A stretch of 64,000 nucleotides of DNA from Bacteroidota bacterium (GCA_018902795.1 JAHIQD010000015.1:110470-174469), one strand, 5' to 3'; shown: positions 8,333-17,688, numbered from the stretch's first letter. Translations and numbers: made by a program. Notes: a model not told the origin generated them from the letters alone.

Positions 8333-9133
8333 CTAAACAGTTGCGCTCAGTTTTTGGCGAACGGCTTCATACAGAATTGCTCCACATGCAACAGAAACGT
8401 TCAGTGACTGGGTTTTTCCTTCAATCGGAAGTTTTATTTTTTCATCGGAATGATGCAAAACTTCTTTAGAAATTCCGGTTTCTTCATTTCCCATTACCAC
8501 CGCACAAGGCTGTGTAAAATCAACATCATATATTAATTTCTGAGCTTTTTCAGTTGCTGAAAACACCTGAACACCTGATTGCTGCAAGAAATCTACCGCA
8601 TGGGCAAGATTTTTTTCTTTACAGATTCTCAGGTTATAAATAGCTCCTGCAGAAGTTTTTATCGCATCCGAATTAATTGGAGCTGCCCCTTTTTCAGGTA
8701 AAATTACCGCTTGAATTCCAACACATTCTGCAGTTCTGCAGATTGCTCCGAAATTTCTCACATCAGTTAACCGGTCTAAAATCAAAAGAAAAGGTGTTTT
8801 TCCTTCTTCGAAAAGCTGAGGCAGAACATCCTCAATACTTTCAAACGGAACATCTGAAATAAAAGCAACCACACCCTGATGGTTTTTTCTCGTAAATCTG
8901 TTCAGTTTCTCTACAGGAACATAATTTGGACGGATGCTATGTTTTGACAAAAGGTTTTTGAGTTCGAAATAAATTTCTCCCTGCAAAGCATTCTGCAAAA
9001 ATATTTTGTCGATGGTTTTTCCGGCTTCAATCGCTTCTATAACTGGTCTTAAACCAAATATAAAATCGTCTTTTTTATTAGGTTCCGAATTTCCAAATTC
9101 GGGTTTCGGGTTTTTATGTTGAAAATCTTTCAA
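8333..9133 (-). CDS. rlmB: 23S rRNA (guanosine-2'-O)-methyltransferase RlmB / SpoU family
   Basis: This 266-residue SpoU-class protein has an N-terminal substrate-binding domain (about 25-95, FIFGLRPVIEAIEAGKTID) and a C-terminal SAM-binding trefoil knot. The knot motifs are LDRLTDVRNFGAICRTAE, VVMGNEETGIS and LNVSVACGAILYEAVRQ. RlmB methylates the ribose of G2251 in 23S rRNA. The full two-domain architecture and length match RlmB, but other TrmH-type paralogues look similar, so the exact target nucleotide is inferred. Confidence 0.88.
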   Translation of the reverse strand: MKDFQHKNPKPEFGNSEPNKKDDFIFGLRPVIEAIEAGKTIDKIFLQNALQGEIYFELKNLLSKHSIRPNYVPVEKLNRFTRKNHQGVVAFISDVPFESIEDVLPQLFEEGKTPFLLILDRLTDVRNFGAICRTAECVGIQAVILPEKGAAPINSDAIKTSAGAIYNLRICKEKNLAHAVDFLQQSGVQVFSATEKAQKLIYDVDFTQPCAVVMGNEETGISKEVLHHSDEKIKLPIEGKTQSLNVSVACGAILYEAVRQKLSATV

Positions 9134-9188
9134 AATTGTTGAATTTTTTAATTAATGAATAAAATAAAGTTCTCTTAGCTTTCCCTTC

Positions 9189-9659
9189 CTAAAATTTTTC
9201 GCCGATAATGGCTCTTTTCTGAGCCATTGCGTATCCATAATGCAGTGTTTCGTGCATGTTATTGAAGATAATCGCATCCTGAATATTCTTTAGATCCAGA
9301 CCGAAACTTGTGGTATACGAAGTGTAATCTGAAAAGAAATCTGCATCATAATCTTTCATGAGAATTTTCGAGGTTTCGGTGAGAAGAAACGCCAGATCAT
9401 CTATTTCCGACTGCGCGACGTTAAGATTCGGGAGCGTGCCTTTTTTGTAGGTTTCAATCCAATACTTATCGATTCTGAACGGATTTCCACTCAGATAATA
9501 ACACAAAAGCTGCTGAGTAGCAACGACATGCGCTATATTCCAGTAAATATTATTATTGAAACCATCCGGAATAAGCATTAAATCCTGTTGAGAAGTGTTT
9601 TGCAGAATTTCCAGAAGATTTCTGCGAACCTGACGGTGTGCCTGAAAATGGTAATTCAT
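9189..9659 (-). CDS. DinB-fold protein
   Basis: This 156-residue protein looks like a four-helix DinB/YfiT-type putative metal enzyme. The three histidines expected to bind a metal are His44 in YWNIAHVVATQ and two in NNMHETLHYGYAMAQK (about 136 and 140). Relatives include thiol-dependent detoxification transferases and many uncharacterised proteins. No substrate is apparent. The gene is monocistronic and divergent from the moxR/bat operon, with the repeat element at 9803-9892 in the spacer. Confidence 0.75.
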   Translation of the reverse strand: MNYHFQAHRQVRRNLLEILQNTSQQDLMLIPDGFNNNIYWNIAHVVATQQLLCYYLSGNPFRIDKYWIETYKKGTLPNLNVAQSEIDDLAFLLTETSKILMKDYDADFFSDYTSYTTSFGLDLKNIQDAIIFNNMHETLHYGYAMAQKRAIIGEKF

Positions 9660-9802
9660 GAGAGCCTTATTTTAATCTTCAAAAATAGGTTAATAAACTG
9701 AAAAAGACAAAAGTGCAAACTGGGAAACCATCAGAAAAACACAAATCTGAATTCCTGCCGGACTTTCAAATTAATTAAAAATCTTCTATCAAAAAACCGA
9801 AA

Positions 9803-9892
9803 TAGCCCTGATTGCAGCGGTTACCCCGCAACATGCGTGGGAAAGCGTTGGCGTGAGGAGTATGAGCGGAAAGCAGGTTCCCGGCTTCTAAA
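9803..9892 (+). repeat. Dispersed palindromic element, copy 2
   Basis: It begins TAGCCCTGATTGCAGCGG and ends GAGCGGAAAGCAGGTTCCCG followed by GCTTCTAAA. These termini closely match copy 4 (41615-41712). The centre differs: instead of the T-rich hairpin it has CCCCGCA aca TGCGTGGG. It lies in the 373-bp spacer between the DinB-fold gene and moxR. I see no clear promoter in the rest of that spacer. Confidence 0.75.
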
Positions 9893-10032
9893 AAAAATAT
9901 GAAAGCAGAAATACTTGTTATCATCTGGCTGCTAATATGCTTTTAACAAAACTTTAACTCAATATTGGCACCAATTGTGTTGATTGATGACGGTATTTAT
10001 TGGAAATTTACACTTTAAATTTTAAAAACACT

Positions 10033-11037
10033 ATGTCAGAACTACATCAAGCGGAAGATATCAGACAGCTCACGGAAAAAGTAAGAGAACAGAATTACTT
10101 TTTTTCTCTTTTAAAACAGGAAATCAACAAAGCAATTATCGGACAGGAATATATGGTAGACCGTTTATTAATCGGTCTTCTTGGTAATGGTCATGTGCTT
10201 TTGGAAGGAGTTCCCGGTCTAGCAAAAACTTTGGCGATTAAAACTTTGGCAGATGCAGTGCATGGCGAATTTTCGAGGATTCAGTTTACGCCGGATCTTT
10301 TACCTGCCGATGTGGTAGGAACCATGATGTACAACATTAAAGAGAATGATTTCACGATAAAACGCGGACCTATTTTTGCGAATTTTGTTTTGGCGGATGA
10401 GATTAACCGTGCGCCGTCGAAAGTTCAGTCCGCTCTGCTTGAAGCGATGCAGGAAAAGCAGGTGACTATAGGTGATGAGACCATGCCGCTTCCGAAACCG
10501 TTTTTGGTTTTGGCCACTCAGAATCCGATTGATCAGGAAGGAACTTATCTTTTACCGGAAGCGCAAAGTGACAGGTTCATGCTGAAATGTACGATCACTT
10601 ACCCTGATTTTGAAGACGAAAGAAAGATCATGAAAATGATTGCTTCTTCCCATCAGCCGGAAATCCGCCAGGTTATTTCACTGAAAAATATTGTTGATGC
10701 CAAAGAACTGATTAACCAAATTTATCTTGACGAAAAAATAGAAAAATATATTCTGGATATGGTTTTTGCCACGCGTTCTCCTGAAAAATACGGATTGGCG
10801 GAACTGAAAAATTATATCAGTTTTGGAGCTTCTCCAAGAGCTTCCATTAATTTGGCAATTGCAGGAAGAGCAATGGCATTTTTGAAAAACCGTGCATTCG
10901 TCATTCCGGAAGATGTGAAAGAAATTGCAAAAGATGTGCTGAGACACAGGATCGGACTGAGTTTTGAAGCGGAAGCTGAAGAAATTACTGCTGACGATAT
11001 CGTCGAGAAAATTTTAGGGAAAGTTCAGGCTCCGTAA
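10033..11037 (+). CDS. MoxR family AAA+ ATPase, first gene of the bat operon
   Basis: This 334-residue AAA_3 ATPase has Walker A in GVPGLAKT (59-66), Walker B and sensor region in VLADEINRAPSKVQSALLEA, and ATQNPIDQEGTYLLPEAQSD. MoxR ATPases act as chaperones that pair with von Willebrand factor A (VWA) proteins. Here it precedes DUF58, batA and batB, the usual Bacteroidota aerotolerance order. The start is the ATG at 10033; an in-frame TTG 33 bases earlier is less likely. The gap to the DUF58 gene is 76 bases. Confidence 0.93.
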   Translation: MSELHQAEDIRQLTEKVREQNYFFSLLKQEINKAIIGQEYMVDRLLIGLLGNGHVLLEGVPGLAKTLAIKTLADAVHGEFSRIQFTPDLLPADVVGTMMYNIKENDFTIKRGPIFANFVLADEINRAPSKVQSALLEAMQEKQVTIGDETMPLPKPFLVLATQNPIDQEGTYLLPEAQSDRFMLKCTITYPDFEDERKIMKMIASSHQPEIRQVISLKNIVDAKELINQIYLDEKIEKYILDMVFATRSPEKYGLAELKNYISFGASPRASINLAIAGRAMAFLKNRAFVIPEDVKEIAKDVLRHRIGLSFEAEAEEITADDIVEKILGKVQAP

Positions 11038-11113
11038 TCATTTTACCAATTTATAAGATACCGATTTTTTATTTTACGGTGAACCTGATAAATTATTACA
11101 TTGATCTATTTTC

Positions 11114-11977
11114 ATGGAAATAAAAGACATCATTAAGAAAGTAAAACAAATCGAAATCCGGACGAAGAAAAAGTCGGAAGCTACGCTGATGGGTCAATAT
11201 CATAGTGCTTTCAAAGGACAGGGAATGACTTTCTCCGAAGTTCGCCCTTACCAATATGGCGACGAAATCCGCAGAATCGACTGGAATAAAACCGCGCGTT
11301 TCCGTGAACCTTTCGTGAAAGTAATGGAGGAAGAACGTGAACTCACGATGATGCTTTTGGTAGACATTTCCGCATCGATGGATTACGGAACAAAAACCCA
11401 GCTGAAACGCGAATTTGTCGCAGAAATTGCTGCAAGTTTAGGCTTTTCGGCTGCAGGTAATAATGATAAAGTCGGGCTCATTTTATTTGCTGACAAAGTA
11501 TATAAAGTAATTCCGCCGCAGAAAGGCAGAAAACATATTCTGGCAATAATCAGTAATATTTTAACCGCAGATTATGTTCCGACAGAATCAAAAATTGATG
11601 TCGCTCTGGAATACATGATGAGTGTTTTCAAGAAAAAATCGATGGTTTTTATGTTTTCAGATTTTCAGGATGATTACCAGCTGAAAATACTGAAAGTTGC
11701 TTCAAGAAAGCATCAGCTTTTAGGAATGCGTATTTTTGATGATAAAGACAGTGAAATTCCGGATGTAGGTTACAGTCTTTTTCAGGATGCAGAGACGGGA
11801 CGACAGATCTGGGCGAATACCTCAGACAAAAGATGGCGTTACAATTTTGCTGAAAAACAGAAATTAAAAGTAAAAAGCCTGGAAGAAGATTTCGAAAATT
11901 CATCAGCCACTTTTATGAATATCAATACAGGCGACGATTACTCTAAGTTTTTGTACCAGTATTTCAGAAAGCGATAA
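11114..11977 (+). CDS. DUF58 (VWA-like) protein of the bat operon
   Basis: This 287-residue protein has the DUF58 signature GMTFSEVRPYQYGDEIRRID followed by WNKTARFREPFVKVMEEERE (about 37-75). A VWA-like fold follows with the metal-ion-dependent adhesion motif DISASMDYG (about 85-93). DUF58 proteins accompany MoxR ATPases and are thought to pass signals to the membrane VWA proteins. No membrane helix or signal peptide is seen, so it is probably cytoplasmic. It lies between moxR and a membrane protein gene. Confidence 0.9.
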   Translation: MEIKDIIKKVKQIEIRTKKKSEATLMGQYHSAFKGQGMTFSEVRPYQYGDEIRRIDWNKTARFREPFVKVMEEERELTMMLLVDISASMDYGTKTQLKREFVAEIAASLGFSAAGNNDKVGLILFADKVYKVIPPQKGRKHILAIISNILTADYVPTESKIDVALEYMMSVFKKKSMVFMFSDFQDDYQLKILKVASRKHQLLGMRIFDDKDSEIPDVGYSLFQDAETGRQIWANTSDKRWRYNFAEKQKLKVKSLEEDFENSSATFMNINTGDDYSKFLYQYFRKR

Positions 11978-12007
11978 TTTAAGCTTAAATAAAACAGAAA
12001 TTAAATT

Positions 12008-12904
12008 TTGAAAAAAATATTTTTTATCATATTCTCCGTCCTCAGTTCATGGGTAACTTCCCAGACTTTAGGATCCAAACTCGACAAAAGCACACTGGCT
12101 TTAGGTGAAGTTGGAGTTTTTCGGGTGAATATTTCCAATCTTAACGGAAAAGATGTTGTTTCCGCTCCCAAAAACGAACTGCTGCCTTTCCATTTTGAAG
12201 AAATAAAAGACAGCATCAGCAAACAGCAGGATGTTTACGACAGAACGATTGAGTTTCAGGTTTTCGAGGAAGGAAAATTTACCATTCCCGCGTTGGATTT
12301 TACCATTGGAGGACAGGTTTTCCATACGATTCCATATGAAGTGGAGGTGGTAAACACCGCACAAAAAGGCGACCAGATTAACGATATCATGAAAAACAAA
12401 GAGGTAAAACTCGAAGTACAGGATTACTGGCAGCTTTACAAATGGTATATTCTGGGAATTCTGATTTTACTGGCTTTGATATTTTTGATTTATCAGTTAG
12501 TGCGATATGCCAAAAGAAGGAAAACCTCGCCGGTCATCATGACCAATCAGACGCTTAAAGATCTGGAGAATTTAAAAAAGAAAAAATTTATTGAGAACGG
12601 CGATTACCGGTCCTTTTATGTTGAGTTGATCGATATCTCACGAAACTTCATTACCAAACAGTACAAAATCCCTGCAGATGTTCTGCTGACAGATGATTTA
12701 ATTGATGTGATGAAAGTCAACAATACGATTTCCCCGGAAAATGAAAAAATTGTCGAAAATATCTTTCTCCGCGGAGATCTGGTGAAATTTGCCAAAACAT
12801 TCCCAGATCAGTCGGTAATGGAAAATGATTTTAATGATATGAAAACCTTTGTGAAAAGATCGTCAAAAGATCTGGAAGCAGAACAATTAAGAGCCGGCGT
12901 ATAA
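12008..12904 (+). CDS. Bat-operon membrane protein of unknown function
   Basis: The product is 298 residues and starts at a TTG (12008-12010), the only start that keeps the whole signal peptide (KKIFFIIFSVLSSWVTSQ). A roughly 120-residue beta-rich extracytoplasmic region (EFQVFEEGKFTIPALDF) precedes one membrane helix (about 145-167), and a cytoplasmic charged helical region ends the protein. This layout resembles a short BatD: an immunoglobulin-like domain, a helix and a helical tail. Its 3' end overlaps batA by one base (TAATG). I infer a structural part in the Bat complex; no activity is known. Confidence 0.8.
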   Translation: MKKIFFIIFSVLSSWVTSQTLGSKLDKSTLALGEVGVFRVNISNLNGKDVVSAPKNELLPFHFEEIKDSISKQQDVYDRTIEFQVFEEGKFTIPALDFTIGGQVFHTIPYEVEVVNTAQKGDQINDIMKNKEVKLEVQDYWQLYKWYILGILILLALIFLIYQLVRYAKRRKTSPVIMTNQTLKDLENLKKKKFIENGDYRSFYVELIDISRNFITKQYKIPADVLLTDDLIDVMKVNNTISPENEKIVENIFLRGDLVKFAKTFPDQSVMENDFNDMKTFVKRSSKDLEAEQLRAGV

Positions 12905-13908
12905 TGACATTAGATTTTTTAAATTTTGAATTTTACAGTCCGTGGTTTTTGCTGCTGTTTCTGGCATTTATTCCGCTTCTTGTTTTAGATCTCAGGAAGA
13001 AAAAGCGTGTAGGAATTAAAGTTCCTTCCACCCGGAATATGGAGGAAAACAAAGGAATCTTATTCGTGCTTTTTTTGCTGAAAATTTCGAAATACATTAT
13101 TCTCTCAGCATTAATTATTGCGATGGCGAGGCCGCGCTCTTTTACCGTTTCTCAGGATCAGGATGACAGCAAAGGAATCGACATTATGCTTTCCGTCGAC
13201 GTTTCCCTAAGTATGTTGGCAAAAGATCTGGAACCCGACCGGTTAACGGCGCTTAAAACAATCGCCAAAAGATTTGTAGACAAACGACCTGGCGACCGTA
13301 TTGGCCTTGTGGCTTATTCCGGTGAAGCATTTACAAAGGTGCCTTTAACATCAGATCATGCCGTGGTCATTGACGAACTGAATAATCTCAATTCGCTGGA
13401 ACTGCAGCCTGGTACAGCAATAGGAGAAGGACTCTCAGTCGCAGTAAGTCACTTGAAAGACAGTAAATCAAAATCAAAAATCATCATTTTGATGACCGAC
13501 GGTGTAAACACCATTGAAAATGCAATGCCTTCACAAGTTGGCGCACAGCTCGCCAAAACCAATAATATAAAAGTTTACACCATCGGAATTGGTACCAATG
13601 GTTATGCGCTGATGCCTACAGCAACAGATATTTTCGGGGAACTGGTTTTCACCGAAGCCGAAGTGAAAATTGATGAACCTGTCCTGCGTGAAATCGCACA
13701 GACCACTGGTGGGAAATACTTCCGTGCAACATCTACCCAAAGTCTGGAAGACGTATATAATGAAATTAACCAGCTCGAAAAAACAGAACTTGTATCAACC
13801 AAACTCTACAATTATCAGGAATATTTCAGGATGTTTCTGTGGATTGCTTTGGGTGTTTTACTTTTGGATGCGCTTTTGCGTTGGGTATTTTATAAATTTT
13901 TAAGTTAA
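12904..13908 (+). CDS. batA: BatA, VWA-domain membrane protein
   Basis: The 334-residue BatA has two N-terminal membrane helices (about 12-30 and 52-73). A VWA domain follows with an intact metal-ion-dependent adhesion site, DVSLS (Asp99, Ser101, Ser103), then LMTDGVNTIENAM and YTIGIGTNG. A C-terminal membrane helix ends it (about 308-330). In Bacteroides, bat genes are linked to oxygen tolerance, and in related bacteria to cell-envelope integrity. The gene overlaps the upstream one by one base. A repeat element follows before batB. Confidence 0.93.
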   Translation: MTLDFLNFEFYSPWFLLLFLAFIPLLVLDLRKKKRVGIKVPSTRNMEENKGILFVLFLLKISKYIILSALIIAMARPRSFTVSQDQDDSKGIDIMLSVDVSLSMLAKDLEPDRLTALKTIAKRFVDKRPGDRIGLVAYSGEAFTKVPLTSDHAVVIDELNNLNSLELQPGTAIGEGLSVAVSHLKDSKSKSKIIILMTDGVNTIENAMPSQVGAQLAKTNNIKVYTIGIGTNGYALMPTATDIFGELVFTEAEVKIDEPVLREIAQTTGGKYFRATSTQSLEDVYNEINQLEKTELVSTKLYNYQEYFRMFLWIALGVLLLDALLRWVFYKFLS

Positions 13909-13943
13909 AAACAAATGAAGAATTTGGGGAGCATCAACATTTC

Positions 13944-14047
13944 AGCTTCTTCGGAGGGCAGTCCCGCTTTACGTTGCAATCTTTTTTTGTTTCTGCCAGC
14001 TTTGCCGTCCGAAACAAAAAAAGGATTTTCACTGCAATCGGGGCTAG
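13944..14047 (-). repeat. Dispersed palindromic element, copy 3, inside the bat operon
   Basis: Read on the minus strand it starts TAGCCCCGATTGCAGTG and has the inverted repeat CTTTTTTTGTTTC / GAAACAAAAAAAG (13981-13993 with 14011-14023). It ends AAAGCGGGACTGCCCTCC. It fills the gap between batA and batB. A 60-codon open frame across it has no protein-like features. Confidence 0.7.
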
Positions 14048-14098
14048 AATTTCGGACAGTTCTCCTCTTCAACAAAAAAAATAACGGTCAGCTATAAC

Positions 14099-15106
14099 AT
14101 GAATCTGTATTTAGGAAATTACTGGTATTTACTTTTGCTGCTGCTTTTGCCGCTGCTTGGGATTATTATGGTGAAATATCTCAAGTGGAAAAGTAAGAGA
14201 AAGGATGCATTCGCAGAATCCAGATTTCAGGATCAGCTGTTCGAGAAAAAAACGGGATTTTCCAAAATATTCCCGGTCTTCTACTTACTGGCAGTATTAT
14301 TTCTTATCCTTTCAATAGTAGATGTACTGGGCGGTTCAGAAGAAATAAAAACCAAGCAGAAAATGAACAATGTCATTTTTCTGCTGGATGTATCCAATTC
14401 GATGAACGCGCAGGATGTGGAACCCAACCGTTTGGATGAAGCTAAAAATATCATCGTCAATACCATCAGCAAACTCACCAATGACAAAGTAGGAATTGTA
14501 GTTTTCGCGGGCGAAGCAACCTCCATAATGCCCTTAACAACAGATTTTACCGCCGCTGAAACCTATATTGGCGGAGTAGAAACCAACATTCTTAAAATTC
14601 AGGGAACCGATTTTTTAAAGGGAATAAAAACTGTGGCTGACAAATTTAAAAACGTGGCGAAAGGTTCACGAAAAGTAGTGCTGCTAAGTGATGGTGAGGA
14701 CAATGAAGGTAACGAAAAAGCCGCGATAAGATTGGCCAACAAAGAAGGAATTACGGTAATCACCGTGGGGATAGGCTCCGAAGAAGGCGCACCAATTCCC
14801 GAATATGTTTTCGGGCAGCTGATGGGTTATAAGACTGATTTGAACGGACAGACAGTAATTTCAAAGAGACAGATTAACGCACTGAAAAATATCGCCGCAG
14901 ATACCGGTGGCTCTTACGTTGATGGCAATAACCTCGACAATGCAACTTCGCAGATTGTTGAAGGGCTGAACAAAACTTCCTCCTCCTCAGAAAGTGTCGT
15001 GAAGTCTCAGAATGCGATTCACTATTATCAGTATTTTCTGGCCGTATCGTTGCTGTTATTTCTTATCATTTTCATCTTTAATCCTAAAAGAGAATTCAAT
15101 ATTTAA
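14099..15106 (+). CDS. batB: BatB, VWA-domain membrane protein
   Basis: This 335-residue paralogue of BatA has N-terminal helices (about 8-27 and 57-75) and a VWA domain with DVSNS (Asp97, Ser99, Ser101), LLSDGEDNEGNEKAA and ITVGIGSEEG. A C-terminal helix ends it (about 308-328). BatA and BatB probably form a membrane complex driven by MoxR. It is separated from batA by 190 bases that hold the repeat element, whereas most other junctions in this operon are tight. Confidence 0.93.
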   Translation: MNLYLGNYWYLLLLLLLPLLGIIMVKYLKWKSKRKDAFAESRFQDQLFEKKTGFSKIFPVFYLLAVLFLILSIVDVLGGSEEIKTKQKMNNVIFLLDVSNSMNAQDVEPNRLDEAKNIIVNTISKLTNDKVGIVVFAGEATSIMPLTTDFTAAETYIGGVETNILKIQGTDFLKGIKTVADKFKNVAKGSRKVVLLSDGEDNEGNEKAAIRLANKEGITVITVGIGSEEGAPIPEYVFGQLMGYKTDLNGQTVISKRQINALKNIAADTGGSYVDGNNLDNATSQIVEGLNKTSSSSESVVKSQNAIHYYQYFLAVSLLLFLIIFIFNPKREFNI

Positions 15107-15181
15107 TTAATAATCAGCGTATTCGGACTTTTTTAACCGAAATTTAACAAAATCGCATACACAACTTAACATTTAAAGGAA

Positions 15182-15189
15182 TAATTTTG
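15182..15189 (+). promoter_or_regulatory. Possible internal -7 box before batC
   Basis: TAATTTTG lies 5 bases before the batC ATG. It could start a leaderless batC-batD transcript within the operon. No matching -33 TTG is seen, so support is moderate. Confidence 0.45.
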
Positions 15190-15194
15190 CAGTA

Positions 15195-15938
15195 ATGAAT
15201 TGGAATTCACTTTTTTCAGCTTTTATGGTCATCACCACATGTTCTTTATTCTCTGCCCAGGAGAATTATAATACTTTGGTTTATGAAGGCAATAAGGATT
15301 TCGATAAGAAAAATTACGAATCCTCTTCTTCCAAGTATATGGAAGCTGTAAAACTGAACGACAAAGAGTTTACCGCACATTATAATCTCGGCAATTCTCT
15401 TTATAAAAGAAAAATGTACGAAGAAGCAAAAGCCGAATTCGAAAAAGCTGAAAAACTCTCCAATACCATTCCCGACAAGGCTGCAGCGCTTTATAATTTA
15501 GGAAATGCGCACATGCAGACCAACAATTCAAAAAAAGCGGCTGAACTTTATAAGCAGGCATTAAAACAGGATCCTTACAACGAGACGATCCGCAAAAATT
15601 ATGAAATTGCCATGCTGAAAGAAAAGGAAAAAGAAGAACAGAAAAAGCAGAAAGACAATTCCGGCGGTGGCGGCGGAAACGATCAGAATAAAGATAAAAA
15701 CCAAGGGCAGGAAAAAGGCGACACCCCACAAAACCAAGCTGGAAGCGGTCAAAAAAACAAAGGTGAAGGCGAAGGTGAAGACCCCAATAAAAACAAAACC
15801 GGTAATTCAGGTAAAATGCCGAAAGACTTAGAAAACTCAATCCTTAACCGTGTAGAAAATAAAGAACGGGAAACCGCAAAACGGATTCTCAACAAAAACT
15901 CCTATTCGATGCCACAAAGCAACGAAAAGGACTGGTAA
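15195..15938 (+). CDS. batC: BatC, tetratricopeptide-repeat protein
   Basis: This 247-residue protein has a short hydrophobic N-terminus that resembles a signal peptide (ending near FSAQ). About three TPR units follow (about 25-135, with HYNLGNSLYKRKMYEEAKAE and ALYNLGNAHMQTNNSKKAAE). A low-complexity Lys/Gln/Gly/Asn tail (about 140-220) includes a Gly5 run. TPRs usually bind partner proteins, here presumably BatA, BatB or BatD. The stop overlaps the batD ATG by one base. Confidence 0.9.
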   Translation: MNWNSLFSAFMVITTCSLFSAQENYNTLVYEGNKDFDKKNYESSSSKYMEAVKLNDKEFTAHYNLGNSLYKRKMYEEAKAEFEKAEKLSNTIPDKAAALYNLGNAHMQTNNSKKAAELYKQALKQDPYNETIRKNYEIAMLKEKEKEEQKKQKDNSGGGGGNDQNKDKNQGQEKGDTPQNQAGSGQKNKGEGEGEDPNKNKTGNSGKMPKDLENSILNRVENKERETAKRILNKNSYSMPQSNEKDW

Positions 15939-17674
15939 TGAAGCAGCGAATTGCATACATATTATTTCTATTTTCTGCCCTGCTCGTTCATGGTCAGGTT
16001 ACTTTGGCGATTTCCGATGTAAAGGATCCGAAAGTGAACCAAAAGTTCAGCATAACGGTTCTTCTAGAAATCAGCGGTGAAAACATGGAACAGGAAACCC
16101 CGCTAAGAATGCCCGATTTATCTAAATTTGATATCATCGGAACCGCATCAGAGCAAAACACTGTCGTGCTTGATCCTAAAAAAGGAAATGTACTAAACCA
16201 AATCGTCTACCAGGTCGTTCTAAGTCCTAAGCAAGCGGGTAAAGTAAAATTCGGTTCAGTATTGGTAACCGTCAACGGAAAAATTTACAAGACCGAACCT
16301 TTCGATATAAACGTCCGTGAAAACGAGAAAAAATCCTCCGTAGCAGACAACACCAGTAACAGTGATGTTTACCTGAGCATGGAAATTCAGGACAAAACTG
16401 TTTATAAGAACGAACCTGCTCTTGCAGTTCTCCGCGCTCACAGCCGTGATTATGGAAATTTCAGAAAAGTGGGTCACATTCAGTATCCGCAGCAGAAAAA
16501 TCTCAGAATAAAACCGGTAAGTTTTGCTAAATCTGAAATCGAAACCAGTTCCGGAATGGCTTCACAGGTGATCGGTGTTTTCATGATATTTCCTACAGAA
16601 ACAGGAAGTATTGATGTTCATCCCGTTTCTGCATCCGTATTTGGCAGAGAAAAAGAACATAAGATTTCTTCAAACAGAATAACGCTGAATGTAAAAAAAC
16701 TTCCTTCCGGAATGCCTCAGGATTTTAAAAATGCCGTTGGGAATTTTGATGTTTCCGTCGCAAACCGTAATGCAAATGAAATTCCGGAAGTTGAAAAACC
16801 TGTAAACATTACTTTAAAACTTTCGGGTGCTGGTAACTTCGGAACGCTGCATTTGCCCAAAATAATGAATTCTGCAGAATATGTCTTTTTTGCCCCGAAA
16901 ATCACTGCAAACACAGTGGCACAAACTGAAGGACTTTCCGGTGATATCATCGCGGATTATGTCGTGATTCCGAAAAAGACAGGTCCGGTTACAGTTAATT
17001 TTGAAAATTTCTCCTTCTTTGATCCTTCCGAACAGAAATACGTTGACCTCGGACCAAAGTCTATACTGCTTAACGTAAAAACTCACGAACAGGTCGCAGA
17101 TGCTAAATCAACGCTGGAGAAAGTAAACGATTATACCAATACCGTCTTGGAAACGGTAAATACACCTGTTTTACAGACGCACAATTTAAAAATTAAAGAT
17201 AAAAGCCGTATCGACTGGAAGATTGTTGTTGGCAATTTAGCTTTAATGGCAAGTCTGCTTTCGCTGTTTTTGGTGGTTAAAAAGAAAATGTCCGACCGCA
17301 AACTTAAACCGGTCGCCGCTAACAAACCAATCGTCACCATCGCTGAAACGGAAGAATTACTGAGAAAGCAAATGAGCCATCAGTTTGATGACAATATTGA
17401 ATACCTAAAAATATTAGCTGAAAATAAAGATTTTACAAAATTTTTTGTAACCTACGATGAACTGAAAGAAGAAACAAAAAAACTTTATCATCTTACTACA
17501 GAATCAGATTTTAAAAAATATCTGGAAGAAAGCAAAGGACAGCTTTTTGCCGACAATTACAGAGCGCTTTCGGAACAGATTCAGATTGAAAAATACGCTC
17601 CGCTCCATTCAGAAGAGCATATTGATGAGCTCTTGAAAGGGATTATCAGATTATATTCTGACATTAGGAAATAA
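15938..17674 (+). CDS. batD: BatD, large extracytoplasmic membrane protein
   Basis: The 578-residue BatD has a signal peptide (KQRIAYILFLFSALLVHGQ) and a long beta-rich periplasmic region (about 20-420) of repeated immunoglobulin-like domains. One membrane helix (about 425-447, VVGNLALMASLLSLFLVV) and a helical cytoplasmic tail rich in Lys and Glu follow. The length and layout match BatD of other Bacteroidota. It ends the operon. marC follows 43 bases later with its own -7 box. Confidence 0.91.
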   Translation: MKQRIAYILFLFSALLVHGQVTLAISDVKDPKVNQKFSITVLLEISGENMEQETPLRMPDLSKFDIIGTASEQNTVVLDPKKGNVLNQIVYQVVLSPKQAGKVKFGSVLVTVNGKIYKTEPFDINVRENEKKSSVADNTSNSDVYLSMEIQDKTVYKNEPALAVLRAHSRDYGNFRKVGHIQYPQQKNLRIKPVSFAKSEIETSSGMASQVIGVFMIFPTETGSIDVHPVSASVFGREKEHKISSNRITLNVKKLPSGMPQDFKNAVGNFDVSVANRNANEIPEVEKPVNITLKLSGAGNFGTLHLPKIMNSAEYVFFAPKITANTVAQTEGLSGDIIADYVVIPKKTGPVTVNFENFSFFDPSEQKYVDLGPKSILLNVKTHEQVADAKSTLEKVNDYTNTVLETVNTPVLQTHNLKIKDKSRIDWKIVVGNLALMASLLSLFLVVKKKMSDRKLKPVAANKPIVTIAETEELLRKQMSHQFDDNIEYLKILAENKDFTKFFVTYDELKEETKKLYHLTTESDFKKYLEESKGQLFADNYRALSEQIQIEKYAPLHSEEHIDELLKGIIRLYSDIRK

Positions 17675-17688
17675 TCATTTATTTTTTA

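Noticed and set aside
9660..10032. Search for a small gene or regulatory RNA upstream of moxR
   Set aside because: Only repeat copy 2 and AT-rich sequence are visible. No coherent frame or clear promoter box was found.
13915..14097. A 60-codon open frame between batA and batB
   Set aside because: It lies across the palindromic repeat, has no protein-like pattern and is better explained by the repeat.
15370..15840. Minus-strand frame opposite batC
   Set aside because: It is the antisense of a low-complexity Lys/Gln/Gly-rich coding region.
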